From: Kumtagia sp963839725
Lineage (GTDB): Bacteria; Pseudomonadota; Alphaproteobacteria; Rhizobiales; Rhizobiaceae
NCBI GenBank assembly: GCA_963839725.1
Contig: CAWIWT010000026.1
Span: forward strand, 62,001-126,000
Direction: 5' to 3'
DNA: 64,000 nucleotides
The notes beneath the pieces were generated by a model. The model had not been told where the DNA came from. It saw only the letters and a list, made by a program, of their open reading frames with translations, and did not search any database. The number at the start of each line of letters is the position of its first letter. Position 1 is the first letter of the stretch. A program made the position numbers and the translations under genes. Below are positions 26,049-35,820 of this stretch, one piece after another.

Positions 26049-26143
26049 GATTGTAAAAGTCTCAGCAGACCTTAAGCGATAGGGCCAATCAGGCGGCGGC
26101 GGCCACGCGGTCGATCGGGGCCCAATACCGCATCATCCTTTCA

Positions 26144-26468
26144 TGTCGCACGCAAACTATCCCTGAGCACCTTCTTCGGGACGAAGCTTCCCGATGGGGT
26201 CAACGCCTCTGCCTATCTTGGCGACGTGGAGACGTCTCTCCAGCTTCTTCGAACCGCAGCAGCCGGACAGGCCGCGATGGTTCTGCCCCAATCCACATTG
26301 TGCAACGAACAGGTGTGCGCAGTCGTCCGAAACGGAGATTCGCTTTACGTCGACGACAGTCACCTGAGCAAACGCGGCGCACAACTGGTCGCGGCCCAAA
26401 TACGAGCGCTGCTGGATCAAGGTGCACACCTCGCCGGCAACCGATCAGCCAGCGACGCGACGCCGTGA
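26144..26468 (+). pseudogene. SGNH-type acyltransferase C-terminal remnant
   Basis: An open frame of about 107 codons reading RKLSLSTFFGTKLPDGVNA, then VCAVVRNGDSLYVDDSHLSKRG. The last block is the Asp-x-x-His catalytic motif of the SGNH domain fused to acyltransferase-3 membrane proteins (OafA type: C...g..lY.DddHLS..Ga). All membrane helices and the nucleophile region are absent, so this is a 3' leftover of an O-acyltransferase gene with no start signal. It lies between doxX and preA and is probably the scar of a deletion. Confidence 0.65.
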
Positions 26469-26537
26469 ACTTGTCGGCCGCTAGAGCGCTTTGTGGTTGG
26501 TCTGGAGGCGCTCTGACCAAAGGTCCGAACTCCTACG

Positions 26538-27851
26538 CTACTCCGCCGCAACCTTCGCCATCGGGTTGTTGGGATGCGTCGTCCAATTGGCGTAGACCGG
26601 CTGCACGGTCTTGCCGGTGCGCTTGTCGAGCGCCCCTACTGCCAGCGGTTCCATGGTGATGCAGCCCTCGACCGGGCAAACATTGACGCACAGGTTGCAG
26701 CCCACGCATTCCTCTTCGATCACCTCGAAGTGCCGCGCGCCGTTGACCATATTGGTGATCGCCTGGTGCGAGGTATCCTCGCAGGCGATGTGACAACGTC
26801 CGCATTTGATGCAGGCATCCTGATCGATGCGTGCCTTGGCGATGTAGTTGAGGTTGAGATACTGCCAGTCGGTGACATTCGGCGTTGCGCGGCCGATAAT
26901 CGAATCCAGGTTGGCATGGCCTTTCTCGTCCATCCAGTTCTTCAGGCCTTCGATCATCTCCTGCACGATCTTGAAGCCATAGGTCATTGCCGCCGTGCAG
27001 ACTTGCACATTGCCGGCGCCGAGCGCCATGAACTCCGCCGCGTCCCGCCAGGTCGTGATACCGCCAATCCCTGAAATCGGCAGGTCGCGCGTTTCGGGGT
27101 CGCGAGCGATCTCCGCCACCATGTTCATGGCGATCGGCTTCACCGCCGGGCCGCAATAGCCGCCGTGGCTGCCCTTGCCGTCGATTGACGGCTCCGGCGA
27201 GAAGCTGTCGAGATTGACGCCGGTGATCGAGTTGATCGTGTTGATCAGCGAAACGGCATCCGTCCCGCCGGCGAATGCGGCGCGTGCCGGCTTACGGACA
27301 TCGGTTATGTTGGGCGTCAGCTTGGTGATGACTGGCATCCGGGTGTTCTGCTTGCACCAGCGAACGACCATTTCAATATATTCCGGCACCTGGCCGACCG
27401 CGGCACCCATGCCGCGCTCGCTCATACCGTGCGGGCAACCGAAATTCAGCTCGATGCCGTCAGCCTCGGTTTCCTCGACCACGGGCAGGATCGCCTTCCA
27501 GCTTTCCTCGACGCATGGCACCATCAGCGACACGACCATCGCACGATCGGGCCAGTCGCGCTTGACCTGCTTGATTTCCTGCAGATTGAGCTGCAGGTCA
27601 CGATCGGTGATGAGCTCGATATTGTTGAGGCCGAGCAGTCGCCGGTCCGCACCCCAGATCGCGCCATAGCGCGGGCCGTTGACGTTGACGACGGGTGGGC
27701 CTTCCTCGCCGAGCGTCTTCCATACCACGCCGCCCCACCCCGCTTTGAAGGCGCGGATGACGTTGTAGGCCTTGTCGGTCGGCGGCGCGGAGGCCAGCCA
27801 GAACGGATTTGGCGAGTTGATCCCGACGAAGTTGTTGCGAATGTCTGCCAT
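26538..27851 (-). CDS. preA: NAD-dependent dihydropyrimidine dehydrogenase subunit PreA
   Basis: Catalytic subunit (437 residues) that reduces uracil and thymine to their 5,6-dihydro forms, the first step of the reductive pathway, in complex with PreT. The N-terminal FMN TIM barrel (1 to about 320) includes NPFWLASAPPTDK, IELNFGCPHGMSERGMGAA (catalytic loop), VITKLTPNITD and ISGIGGITTWRDAAEFMALG (FMN phosphate). Two 4Fe-4S motifs follow: CIKCGRCHIAC and CVGCNLCVNVCP. Intact. It lies 54 bases downstream of preT on the same strand, so the two form one operon, probably controlled from the RutR-like site at 29313. Confidence 0.95.
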   Translation of the reverse strand: MADIRNNFVGINSPNPFWLASAPPTDKAYNVIRAFKAGWGGVVWKTLGEEGPPVVNVNGPRYGAIWGADRRLLGLNNIELITDRDLQLNLQEIKQVKRDWPDRAMVVSLMVPCVEESWKAILPVVEETEADGIELNFGCPHGMSERGMGAAVGQVPEYIEMVVRWCKQNTRMPVITKLTPNITDVRKPARAAFAGGTDAVSLINTINSITGVNLDSFSPEPSIDGKGSHGGYCGPAVKPIAMNMVAEIARDPETRDLPISGIGGITTWRDAAEFMALGAGNVQVCTAAMTYGFKIVQEMIEGLKNWMDEKGHANLDSIIGRATPNVTDWQYLNLNYIAKARIDQDACIKCGRCHIACEDTSHQAITNMVNGARHFEVIEEECVGCNLCVNVCPVEGCITMEPLAVGALDKRTGKTVQPVYANWTTHPNNPMAKVAAE

Positions 27852-27905
27852 GGGTACGTCTCCCTCAGGCTAGGTATTTCAATGCTTGGCCAACGAAAGC
27901 CTCGG

Positions 27906-29259
27906 TCAGGCTGATAGTGCCCGATGGATGCTTTCGGCTGCGTCGCGGCCCTGCGCCACAGCCGACACTGTCAGATCGTCACCGCCGAGGATGCAATCTC
28001 CGCCGGCCCAGACTTTCGCCAGCGAGCTGCGGCCCTCCGCATCGACCTTGATGCGGCCGTTTTCCAGCGCAATCGCCGGACCACTGCCGTTCAGTGCATG
28101 CGGCACAAAGCTTTGACCAATCGCCTTGAATATCTGATCGGCGTGCAAGGTCAGCATCTCACCCGTGCCAGTCAGCTTGTCGCCGTTCATAGCCGTGTAT
28201 TCGAGCTCTATCGCCGCGGCCTTTCCGCCTTCCGCAATCACGCGCTTCGGCTGCAGCCAATGGCGGATGCTGACGCCGTTGGCTGTCGCCAGATCCTGTT
28301 CGAATACGGAAGCATTCATATGCTCCGGACCCCGGCGATAGCAGATCGTCACCTCTTCCGCGCCGAGCAGCTTTGACTGTACGGCGGCATCGATCGCAGT
28401 CATGCCGCCGCCGATCACCACGACGCGGCGGCCAACGGGCAATTTCGCAAGATCCCCGGCCTGACGAAGCTCGGCGATGAACTCCACCGCGTCCCTTACG
28501 CCATCCACGTCCTCGCCCTCGGCGCGCAGCGCGTTAACACCCGCAAGCCCCATGCCGAGGAAAACCGCGTCATAGCGCGAAGTCAGGTCAGAAAGATGGA
28601 TGTCACGGCCAAGCGCCTTGCCGTTCTTGATGTCAATGCCGCCGATCGCGGTCACATACTCGACCTCGGCATGGGCGAAATCATCGGTGGTCTTGTAAGC
28701 AGCGATGCCATATTCGTTCAGCCCACCCGACTTTGGGGCGCGCCTCGAAGATGGTGACCTCATGTCCGTAGCGCGCCAGCCGGTGAGCCGCGGCAAGGCC
28801 GGCAGGCCCTGCCCCGACAACCGCGACCATCTTACCCGTCGGCTCTGCCCGTTCATAGAACTGCTTGTGCTGGCGCATTGCCGTGTCGGTCGCATAGCGC
28901 TGCAGGCGACCGATTTGCACCGGTTTGCCTTCCGCCGCCTCGCGCACGCAGGCTTCCTCGCACAGCGTCTCGGTCGGGCACACACGAGCGCACATGCCCC
29001 CCAGAATGTTCTGGTCGAAAATCGTCTTGGCCGAACCGATTGGGTTGCCGGTGGCGATCTGCCGGATGAACAGCGGAATGTCGATCGAAGTCGGACACGC
29101 ATTCATACAGGGCGCGTCGTAGCAGAAATAGCAGCGGTCCGACTCCACCAGCGCTTCGTGATGATCCAGCGGCGGGTGCAGATCGGAGAAATTGTCCGCA
29201 TATTGGGCAGGCGCCAGCCGTGCTGCAGCTATGCCATCCTTGAACTGACCAATGGCCAT
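27906..29259 (-). CDS. preT: NAD-dependent dihydropyrimidine dehydrogenase subunit PreT, one frameshift
   Basis: FAD/NAD(P)-binding iron-sulfur subunit passing electrons from NADH to PreA; about 450 residues. The N-terminal Fe-S domain holds CYFCYDAPCMNACPT and GGMCARVCPTETLCEEAC, followed by the FAD-binding VAVVGAGPAGLAAAHRLARY, a second dinucleotide fold VVVIGGGMTAIDAAVQ and a C-terminal WAGGDCILGGDDLTVSAV. An extra A (ttt at 28732-28734 on the plus strand) shifts the frame at EARPK; removing it restores EARPKSGGLNEYGIAAYK. The start at 29259 (MAIGQFKDG) is preferred because GGGGAAG lies 6 bases upstream; the ATG at 29274 is the alternative. Confidence 0.9.
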
Positions 29260-29312
29260 TCTGCTCTTCCCCATTTGTTGTTCTTTCGGGAAAAGCTAGC
29301 ACGTTTGAAATT

Positions 29313-29328
29313 TTTATCAATCGGTCAA
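29313..29328. promoter_or_regulatory. RutR-like operator 2
   Basis: On the minus strand this reads TTGACCGATTGATAAA. Its first eleven bases are identical to operator 1 (TTGACCGATTG), while the right half is degenerate. It is about 55 bases upstream of the preT start. Sharing of this half-site between the two halves of one pathway supports RutR control. Confidence 0.55.
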
Positions 29329-29402
29329 ATTTCGCAATAACTGCCTGAAATCAATCGTAAATATGAGCAAAGAGTCATGATTATTTCTGGACCTCTGGGC
29401 GC

Positions 29403-30941
29403 TCACGGCTCTCCCACCCCGATCTCCTCCTTGCGCTTCGCAACATAAGCGTCGAGTTCCTCGCGGATCGCGGCGTCCATCGCTGGCTGATGATATTCCT
29501 GCAATGCCTTTTTCCAAAGCCGCGTGGCACGCGCCGTCGCGTCGAGCCCGCCAGCTTCCTGCCATGCTTCGTAATTCTGCAAGTTCGACAGCATCGGCTG
29601 GTAGAAAGCGGTGGAGTAGCGTTCCAGCGTATGCTGATCGCCGAAGAAATGACCGCCCGTCGGCACGCGACCGAGCGCATCGAGCGCAAGCTCACCCTCG
29701 TTCACCTCAATCGGGCGCAGAAACTCAATCATGTGCTGGATCATCTCGACATCGATGATGAACTTCTCGAAGGAGGCGGTTAGTCCGCCTTCCTGCCAGC
29801 CGGCTGCATGGTAGACGAGGTTGCCGTGGCCAAGCACCGCGCCCCACAGCGCCATCATGGTCTCGTAGGCGCCCTGCACATCGGCGGCATTGGACGCCGA
29901 GCCCGGCGTCGTGCGGTAGGGCAAGCCATAGCGGCGCGCCAGTTGCCCCGAGGCGATGTTGGCCTTGGTGTTCTCCGGCGTACCGAAGGCCGGAGCGCCG
30001 GAGCGCATGTCGACATTCGAGGTGAAGGCCCCATAGATCACCGGTGCGCCGGGCCGCACCAATTGCGTCAGCACGATACCGAACAGCGCCTCTGCATTCT
30101 GCTGCGCCAGCGCGCCGGCCAGCGTCACCGGGCTCATCGCACCCATCAGCGTGAACGGTGTGATGCACACCGACTGACCGTGCTCGGCCATCGTCATCAG
30201 CCCATCGGTCATCGCATCGTCGAGACGGCGCGGCGAATTGACGGAAATGATGGTCGTGACGCCCGGCGCTTCGGCGATCTGATCCAATGTCAGTCCGCGC
30301 GAAATGGCCATCATCGCAATGCCGTCGAGCGCCCTGCCCCGACCGATCGCCGATACGTGGAACGCCTTGTCGGTTAGCGTCAAATTGGCCAGATAGGTGT
30401 CGAGGTGCCGCGAATTCGCCGGAAGCTCGACCGGAGCGCAAACCTGGTTGCCCAGCATGGTGATGCAATTGAAGTGCTGGGCCAGACGTACCAGGTCGTG
30501 GTAGTCGCCAAGATTGCCGGCACGGCGGCCACGCTCCATGTCGTGCACGTTTGGCGGGCCGGCGACCAGCGTGAAGTTTATCGCGTTGCCGCCCAAAGGC
30601 ACGGTGCGTTCCGGGTTGCGGGATTGCAGCGTGAACGCCGACTGCACGGATTTCAGCGCAGCGCTCACCAAGCCCCGATCCAACTTGACGGTCTGGCTGG
30701 CGTGATCGACGGATGCGCCTGCCCGCTCGAATAGCGCTAGCGCCCTCGAACTCATCACTTCGATGCCGAAGTTCTCGAGAATGTGGAGGGACGCTTCGTG
30801 GATCGCCTCAACCTGATCCGCCGACAGCAACTGCATCGGCGGATAGGGGTTGCGCACCGCGCGTGGCGGCAATTGCGGAATTGCAACGCCTGCCCGCGAT
30901 TGGGCCCGGTCGGCGCTGCGTCTGGCTCGGAGTGCGGTCAT
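29403..30941 (-). CDS. MttB-family (trimethylamine methyltransferase-like) protein, non-pyrrolysine type
   Basis: A 512-residue TIM-barrel methyltransferase related to MttB. It has the family start RNPYPPMQLLSADQVEAIH, then LHILENFGIEVMS, NFTLVAGPPNVHDMERGRR, NSPRRLDDAMTDGLM and the C-terminal VPTGGHFFGDQHTLERY. No in-frame amber codon interrupts the frame, so it belongs to the non-pyrrolysine branch, some members of which demethylate betaines with a corrinoid partner. No corrinoid protein or activase gene is in the window. The start at 30941 (MTALRARRSADRAQ) fits rhizobial homologues; the frame extends to 31037. The link to the upstream pyrimidine genes is unclear. Intact. Confidence 0.87.
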   Translation of the reverse strand: MTALRARRSADRAQSRAGVAIPQLPPRAVRNPYPPMQLLSADQVEAIHEASLHILENFGIEVMSSRALALFERAGASVDHASQTVKLDRGLVSAALKSVQSAFTLQSRNPERTVPLGGNAINFTLVAGPPNVHDMERGRRAGNLGDYHDLVRLAQHFNCITMLGNQVCAPVELPANSRHLDTYLANLTLTDKAFHVSAIGRGRALDGIAMMAISRGLTLDQIAEAPGVTTIISVNSPRRLDDAMTDGLMTMAEHGQSVCITPFTLMGAMSPVTLAGALAQQNAEALFGIVLTQLVRPGAPVIYGAFTSNVDMRSGAPAFGTPENTKANIASGQLARRYGLPYRTTPGSASNAADVQGAYETMMALWGAVLGHGNLVYHAAGWQEGGLTASFEKFIIDVEMIQHMIEFLRPIEVNEGELALDALGRVPTGGHFFGDQHTLERYSTAFYQPMLSNLQNYEAWQEAGGLDATARATRLWKKALQEYHQPAMDAAIREELDAYVAKRKEEIGVGEP

Positions 30942-31153
30942 GCCCACATCTGATGCCCGGCAGGCGATCATAGCTGTCAGAAATCCGCCCCTTCTGGGCG
31001 CGTTTTTATCCCCAGCGGCATCCGATACGTCGCGCAAAAAGAATAGCGACAGCCAATGTCAATATATCGACACCCATCTTTCTCGCAGCCACGATCGAAT
31101 TGTTAACAACGCCAGAAAGACTCCTTTTAGGCTTTTTGCGTAGAGCTTTGGCG

Positions 31154-31744
31154 ATGGGGCGTTCAAATTTTACGAAAATTGCAGCAATCGGACTGTTGGC
31201 CATAGTAACGGCCTGCGCCTCCGCCCCGTCGCGCATCGATAATGTCTGCGCCGTGTTCGATCAGCGTGACGGCTGGATCGACAATTGGCGTTCGGCAGCT
31301 GAAGCGGCGGAAGCCAAATACGGCGTGCCTGTGCCGATTCTGATGGCGACGATCCGCAAGGAGTTGGCATTCAAGCGCAACGCCAAGCCGCCACGCACCA
31401 AATTGCTGGGCTTCATACCGTGGACGCGCGTCTCGAGCGCACACGGCTATTCGCAAGCGCTGGATGGGACATGGTCGCAGTATCAGCGCGAGACCGGGAA
31501 TTTCATGGCGCGCCGCACCAAGTTCGCCGACGCGGTGGATTTCGTCGGCTGGTACCATGCAAAGTCCTCAAAATCGCTCGGCATCGCGCGAAACGACACG
31601 TTCCGCCTCTACCTTGCCTATTATTCCGGCTGGACTGCCTACCAGCGCGGCGATTGGCAACGCGACGCCGGCATTCAGCGATACGCCCGCGAAACGGACC
31701 GGATGGCCCGCAACTACGCGGCACAGCTGAACAGCTGCCGCTGA
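31154..31744 (+). CDS. Lipoprotein with lysozyme-like (SLT) fold, putative lytic transglycosylase
   Basis: About 196 residues. The N-terminus is a lipoprotein signal (IAAIGLLAIVTAC-ASAPS), so it is probably anchored in the outer membrane facing the periplasm. The rest resembles the SLT_4-type transglycosylase domain: VPVPILMATIRKELAFKRN (a catalytic Glu in RKE), SSAHGYSQALDGTWSQYQ, RTKFADAVDFVGWYHAKS and YLAYYSGWTAYQRGDW. Such enzymes cleave peptidoglycan between MurNAc and GlcNAc. The start at 31154 is chosen to give a standard signal peptide; the upstream in-frame start at 31100 adds 18 unlikely residues. Single-gene unit on the plus strand. Confidence 0.85.
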   Translation: MGRSNFTKIAAIGLLAIVTACASAPSRIDNVCAVFDQRDGWIDNWRSAAEAAEAKYGVPVPILMATIRKELAFKRNAKPPRTKLLGFIPWTRVSSAHGYSQALDGTWSQYQRETGNFMARRTKFADAVDFVGWYHAKSSKSLGIARNDTFRLYLAYYSGWTAYQRGDWQRDAGIQRYARETDRMARNYAAQLNSCR

Positions 31745-31749
31745 GTTAG

Positions 31750-32232
31750 CTAAAGCGCGAGCTTCCTGTGCTCGCCGATATCGTCGGCTTTTTCGCCCGT
31801 AAGCTTTGCCTTCACATAGCCGATCGCCATGCTGACGGGCGCGGACGGAAACGTCCAGAACTCGCCTTCGTCGGGCATCACCTTCAGCAACGTCAGACCG
31901 GGATCGGTCTTGCCCTTGGGAAACCACGCCTTGACCTCTTCGCTCCAAAGCGCGTCGATCTTTGCGCGATCGTCGACCATTTCGCCGCGGCCGCCCACGG
32001 ATACATAAGCGCCGCTCGATGCATAGCCCAGAGTAAGCTTCGGGTTGGACTTGATGTTCGCCGCGACGGACCCGTCCTTGTCGGTGAAGAACCAGATAGC
32101 ACCGGAACGGTCCGCCTTCTGGTTCGCCATGGGACGCGTATGCGGTGTTCCGCGACCATCTATCGTGGTCAACATGGCAATCTTGATGTCATCGATCAAG
32201 TCGTAAAGCTTGCTCTTGTTGGTTTGAGCCAC
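31750..32232 (-). CDS. Pyridoxamine 5'-phosphate oxidase-fold general stress protein
   Basis: A 160-residue split-barrel flavin-binding protein of the general-stress-protein-26 group. It has IKIAMLTTIDGRGTPHTRPM, then SGAIWFFTDKDGSVAANIKS and the TLGYASSGAYVSVGGRGEMV strand pair, with a C-terminal WFPKGKTDPGLTLLKV region. These proteins bind FMN or FAD; a specific reaction is not known for most. Intact, single gene, converging on the SLT lipoprotein gene with a 5-base gap. Confidence 0.9.
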   Translation of the reverse strand: MAQTNKSKLYDLIDDIKIAMLTTIDGRGTPHTRPMANQKADRSGAIWFFTDKDGSVAANIKSNPKLTLGYASSGAYVSVGGRGEMVDDRAKIDALWSEEVKAWFPKGKTDPGLTLLKVMPDEGEFWTFPSAPVSMAIGYVKAKLTGEKADDIGEHRKLAL

Positions 32233-32300
32233 GTCGAAACTCCTTCCGAATGAACCTGCTTAGCAACAGGCAAACGCGGAAAGAGTTCCGTGGAGGTGAC

Positions 32301-34439
32301 CTATTGCGGCACGATGTCGTGCACCGGCGGCTGGTCCGACCCGCCTTCGAAGCTGATGACCGGCTCCATCTTGGCGAGTTGCTCGTCGTCGAGCCAGCAA
32401 AGGCTCTTGTGACCGCTGCCGAGATCCTTGAGCGGCGGCAATTCGGTTTCGCACTTGTTGCCGGGCACGAATTTCTTCCAGCGGCAGCGGGTCTGGAACG
32501 GGCAGCCGGGAGGCGGATTCATCGCCGATGGAATGTCGCCTTCCAGCACGATGTGTTTCTTCTTCACGCTCGTATCGGCGATCGGAATGGCCGACAGCAG
32601 CGCCTCGGTATACGGATGATAGGGCGGCGCAAAGATCTGGTCCGTAGATCCTTGTTCGACGATGTGCCCGAGATACATGACCACGACGCGGTCTGCGATG
32701 TAGCGCACGACGGACAGGTCGTGGCTGATGAATAGCATCGTCGTCTTGTTCTTGCGCTGTATATCCATCAGCAGTTCGGTGACCGCCGCCTGCACGGAGA
32801 CATCGAGCGCCGAAACCGGCTCGTCGGCCACCACCACCTTGGCATTGCCGGCGAAGGCACGGGCGACACCGATGCGCTGCTTCTGCCCACCCGAGAGCTG
32901 GCGCGGCATGCGGTCGGCAAAGGCACGCGGAAGTTTCACCAGATCCAGAAGCTCGAACATGCGCTTCCTGCGGTCGGCAGCCGTCGCGCCGACGCCGAAC
33001 TTTTCCAGCGTGCGGATGATCTGCGACCCAACCGAGTGGCTCGGGTTCAAAGTGTCGAACGGGTTCTGAAAGACCATCTGGATCGACGACACGGTCTTGA
33101 CGTCCCGCAACTCGATGCTTGTCTGCTGGATGTCGGTATTGCCGAGCGTGACCTTGCCGGAGCTTGCCGTCTCGAGGCCGAGCAGCACTTTTGCCAACGT
33201 TGACTTGCCACAACCGGATTCGCCGACGATCGCCACCGTCTCCGACTCGCGCGCCTCGAAGCTGATCGCCTCGTTGGCCTTAACCACCCTGCCCTCACCG
33301 CCGCCGAACACCTCGTTGGCGGCAACGCGGTAATATTTCTTCAAATCCTCGATCTTCAACACGGGCGCGCCCGGTTTGACCGGCGCGTTCTCCTTGCGCG
33401 CACCTTCCGGCAGCGCCCTCCAATCAATCTCGTTGAAGCGGATGCACCGGCTGAAATGGCCTTCATGGCCTTCCACCTCGATCATCGGAATCTCGGCGGC
33501 ATCGCAGCGTCCGGCCACGAAATGCTGGCAGCGCGGTCCGAAATTGCAGCCCTTCGGCCGCTCGTGAGGTAGCGGTAACTGGCCGGGAATGGCGATCAGC
33601 GGACGCGCATTCTTGTCGGCGCCAGGCAGCGGGATCGAACGGAACAGGCCCTGCGTGTAAGGGTGACGCATCCGGTCGAAGACGTCCTTGATCTTGCCGG
33701 TCTCCACGGCCTCGCCCGAATACATGACGGTGATGCGGTCGCAGGTTTCAAGGATCAGGCCGAGATTGTGCGACACGAAGATCATCGACGTGCCGTATTG
33801 CTTGCCGAGACCCTTCACGAGTTCGACGATACCGGCCTCGACCGTCACGTCGAGCGCGGTAGTTGGCTCGTCCAGCAACAATAGCGCCGGCTTGGACAGC
33901 AGCGCCATCGCGATGACGATGCGCTGCTGCTGACCGCCCGAAAGCTGGTGCGGATAGGACCGCATCATACGCTCTGGGTCCGGCAGGCGAACCGCGCGAA
34001 CGGTTTCGAAGCGCGCGCTTGTAGGCCTCCTCCTTCGACACCTTGTCGTGAAGGATCGGCACTTCCATCAGCTGCTGGCCGATCTTCATAGCCGGATTCA
34101 GGCTGGCCATCGGTTCCTGATAGATCATGGCAATCTCGTTGCCGCGGATGGACCGCAGCTCCTCATCGGACATGTCGCCCATGTCCTTGCCCTTGAACCT
34201 GATCCGGCCACCAACGATTTTGCCGATGTTGGACAGGTCGCGCATGATGCCCAGCGACACCGTGGATTTGCCGCACCCGGATTTGCCGACGATGCCCATC
34301 GCCTCGCCCGGCTGCACCGCGCAGGAGAAGTCCATCACCGCCGGTATTTCCCCGCGCTTGGTGAAGAAGGAGATCGACAGGTTCTCGATCTCGATTATCG
34401 GTTCACGGCGATGTTCGTGGCTTTGACGGCTTCGTTCAT
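32301..34439 (-). CDS. Fused dipeptide ABC transporter ATPase (DppD-DppF type), two frameshifts
   Basis: Double ATP-binding protein of about 700 residues, with both nucleotide-binding domains in one chain as in GsiA/YejF. Domain 1 has Walker A GKSGCGKST, signature LSGGQQQR, Walker B LLLLDEPTTALD and an oligopeptide-transporter C-terminal CNFGPRCQHF motif. Domain 2 has Walker A GESGCGKST, LSGGQKQR, VVADEPVSALD and CPFQTRCRWKK. It is split near 34402 (one base missing just after the start) and near 34009 (one extra base); rejoined, IAVEPIIEIENL and ALETVRAVRLPD are restored. Last gene of a minus-strand SBP-permease-permease-ATPase operon importing peptides or similar nutrients. Confidence 0.88.
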
Positions 34440-34473
34440 CGGTCCTCCTACCAGTGGAGTATTATTGTAGCGG

Positions 34474-34640
34474 ATCGACCCCCACTCCGTCGCGCTGCGC
34501 GCGACACCTCTCCGTTCACAGAGGAAGGGCGCAAGCTTTTGACCCGCTCGACCAGTCGAAAATATAGCGCAGGGCAGCGGCGGAGTTTCCTCTCCCCCTA
34601 ACGGGAGAGGTGGCCCGAGGGCCGAGTGGGGTCGACCGTC
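34474..34640. repeat. Inverted-repeat intergenic element between dppC- and dppDF-like genes
   Basis: About 167 bases whose ends are inverted: gatcgacccccactccgtcg on the left and gccgagtggggtcgaccg on the right, with internal complementary tracts (cacctctcc / ggagaggtgg). A different family from the ccctccccc palindromes. It is non-coding and lies in the middle of the operon. Confidence 0.6.
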
Positions 34641-34648
34641 GCGCAAGC

Positions 34649-35808
34649 TCAATCCTTCAATGATTGTTCGCGCAGCGCATCGGCCAGTAGGTTGAGGCCG
34701 AGCACGAATGACATCAGCGCGATGGTGGGCGGCAGCGCCGGATGGATAAAGGAGCGCAGCAGGCGGCTGGCATCCTTGATCGCCGTGCCCCAGTCCGGGC
34801 TTTCCGGCGCAAGGCCGAGGCCGAAATAGCCGAGCGTGCCGAGCAGGATCGTCGTGTAGCCGATGCGCAGGCACGCATCGACGATCAGCGGGCCGCGCGC
34901 ATTGGGCAGGATTTCCCATAGCATGATGTACCACGGGCTTTCGCCCCGGGTCTGCGCCGCCGCGATATAGTCACGCGTCTTGATGTCCATGACCAGGCCG
35001 CGAACGATGCGGAACACGCCAGGGCTGGAGGCAAACACCACCGCCACGAAGATGTTCAACTGGTTCGGGTCGATACGGACGATGCCCAGCGGATCGGCGT
35101 CGAAAACCAGTCCGAGATAGATCCATCCGCCGAGCAGGATGTCAGGCCGAGCAGGAGGTAGAGCCGTTCCGGCCGGTTCTTGAAGCGCGTGTAGAACAGG
35201 ACCGAGAAGAAAATGATCGGGAACAGGAAGAACACGCCGGCCAGCCATATCGGGATGCCGGTCTCCATGATGCCCGGCGTCACCAGCAGGTAGAACAGCA
35301 GGATGACGGGGAAGGCCAGCACGAGGTTGGCAAGGAACGACAGGATCGAGTCGATACTGCCCGCCATAGTATCCCGCCGGAAGGCCGAGCGTGACGCCGA
35401 CCATGATCGCGAACATCGTCGCGGCAGGCGCGATGATCAGCACGATCTGGCTGCCATAGACCATGCGGCTGAAGATGTCGCGCGCGAGCTTGTCGCCGCC
35501 GAAGAGATAGACGCCGCCGCCATCCGGCAACGATCGCGCCTGGCAGCGCGTCCTTCATGATCGGCAGCTGTGCCAGCGGGTCGAAGGGCGCGACGGTCGA
35601 GGCGAAGATCGCCGTGAACAGCCAGAACAGGCAGAGCAGAACGCCGGCAATGCCGACATTATTGTCATAGAGCTGACCGTAAAGGCCAAGCCGCTTCTTG
35701 TAAGAAAGGCTCAGCCCGAGCAACGATCGCCATCGCCAGCCAGACCGGCCAGAAGCGCGCGATGAACGCCGAGGATGATCTGAAGCCGCCGATATATTCA
35801 ATTTGCAC
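34649..35808 (-). CDS. Dipeptide-type ABC permease, DppC-like, several frameshifts
   Basis: Inner-membrane permease, about 385 residues when joined. The N-terminal OppC_N helix is seen (YDNNVGIAGVLLCLFWLFTA), then DKLARDIFSRMVYGSQIVLI (typical DppC GRDxxSR-like motif), a long extra hydrophobic middle (SILSFLANLVLAFPVILLFY) and the EAA loop region GESPWYIMLWEILPNARGPL with IGYTTILLGTLGYFGLGL. Frames break near 35720, 35525, 35365 and 35150, mostly single extra bases. A GTG at 35808 is the likely start, 13 bases after the DppB-like stop. It pairs with the DppB-like protein in one transporter. Confidence 0.8.
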
Positions 35809-35820
35809 CGTGCGGCCCTC

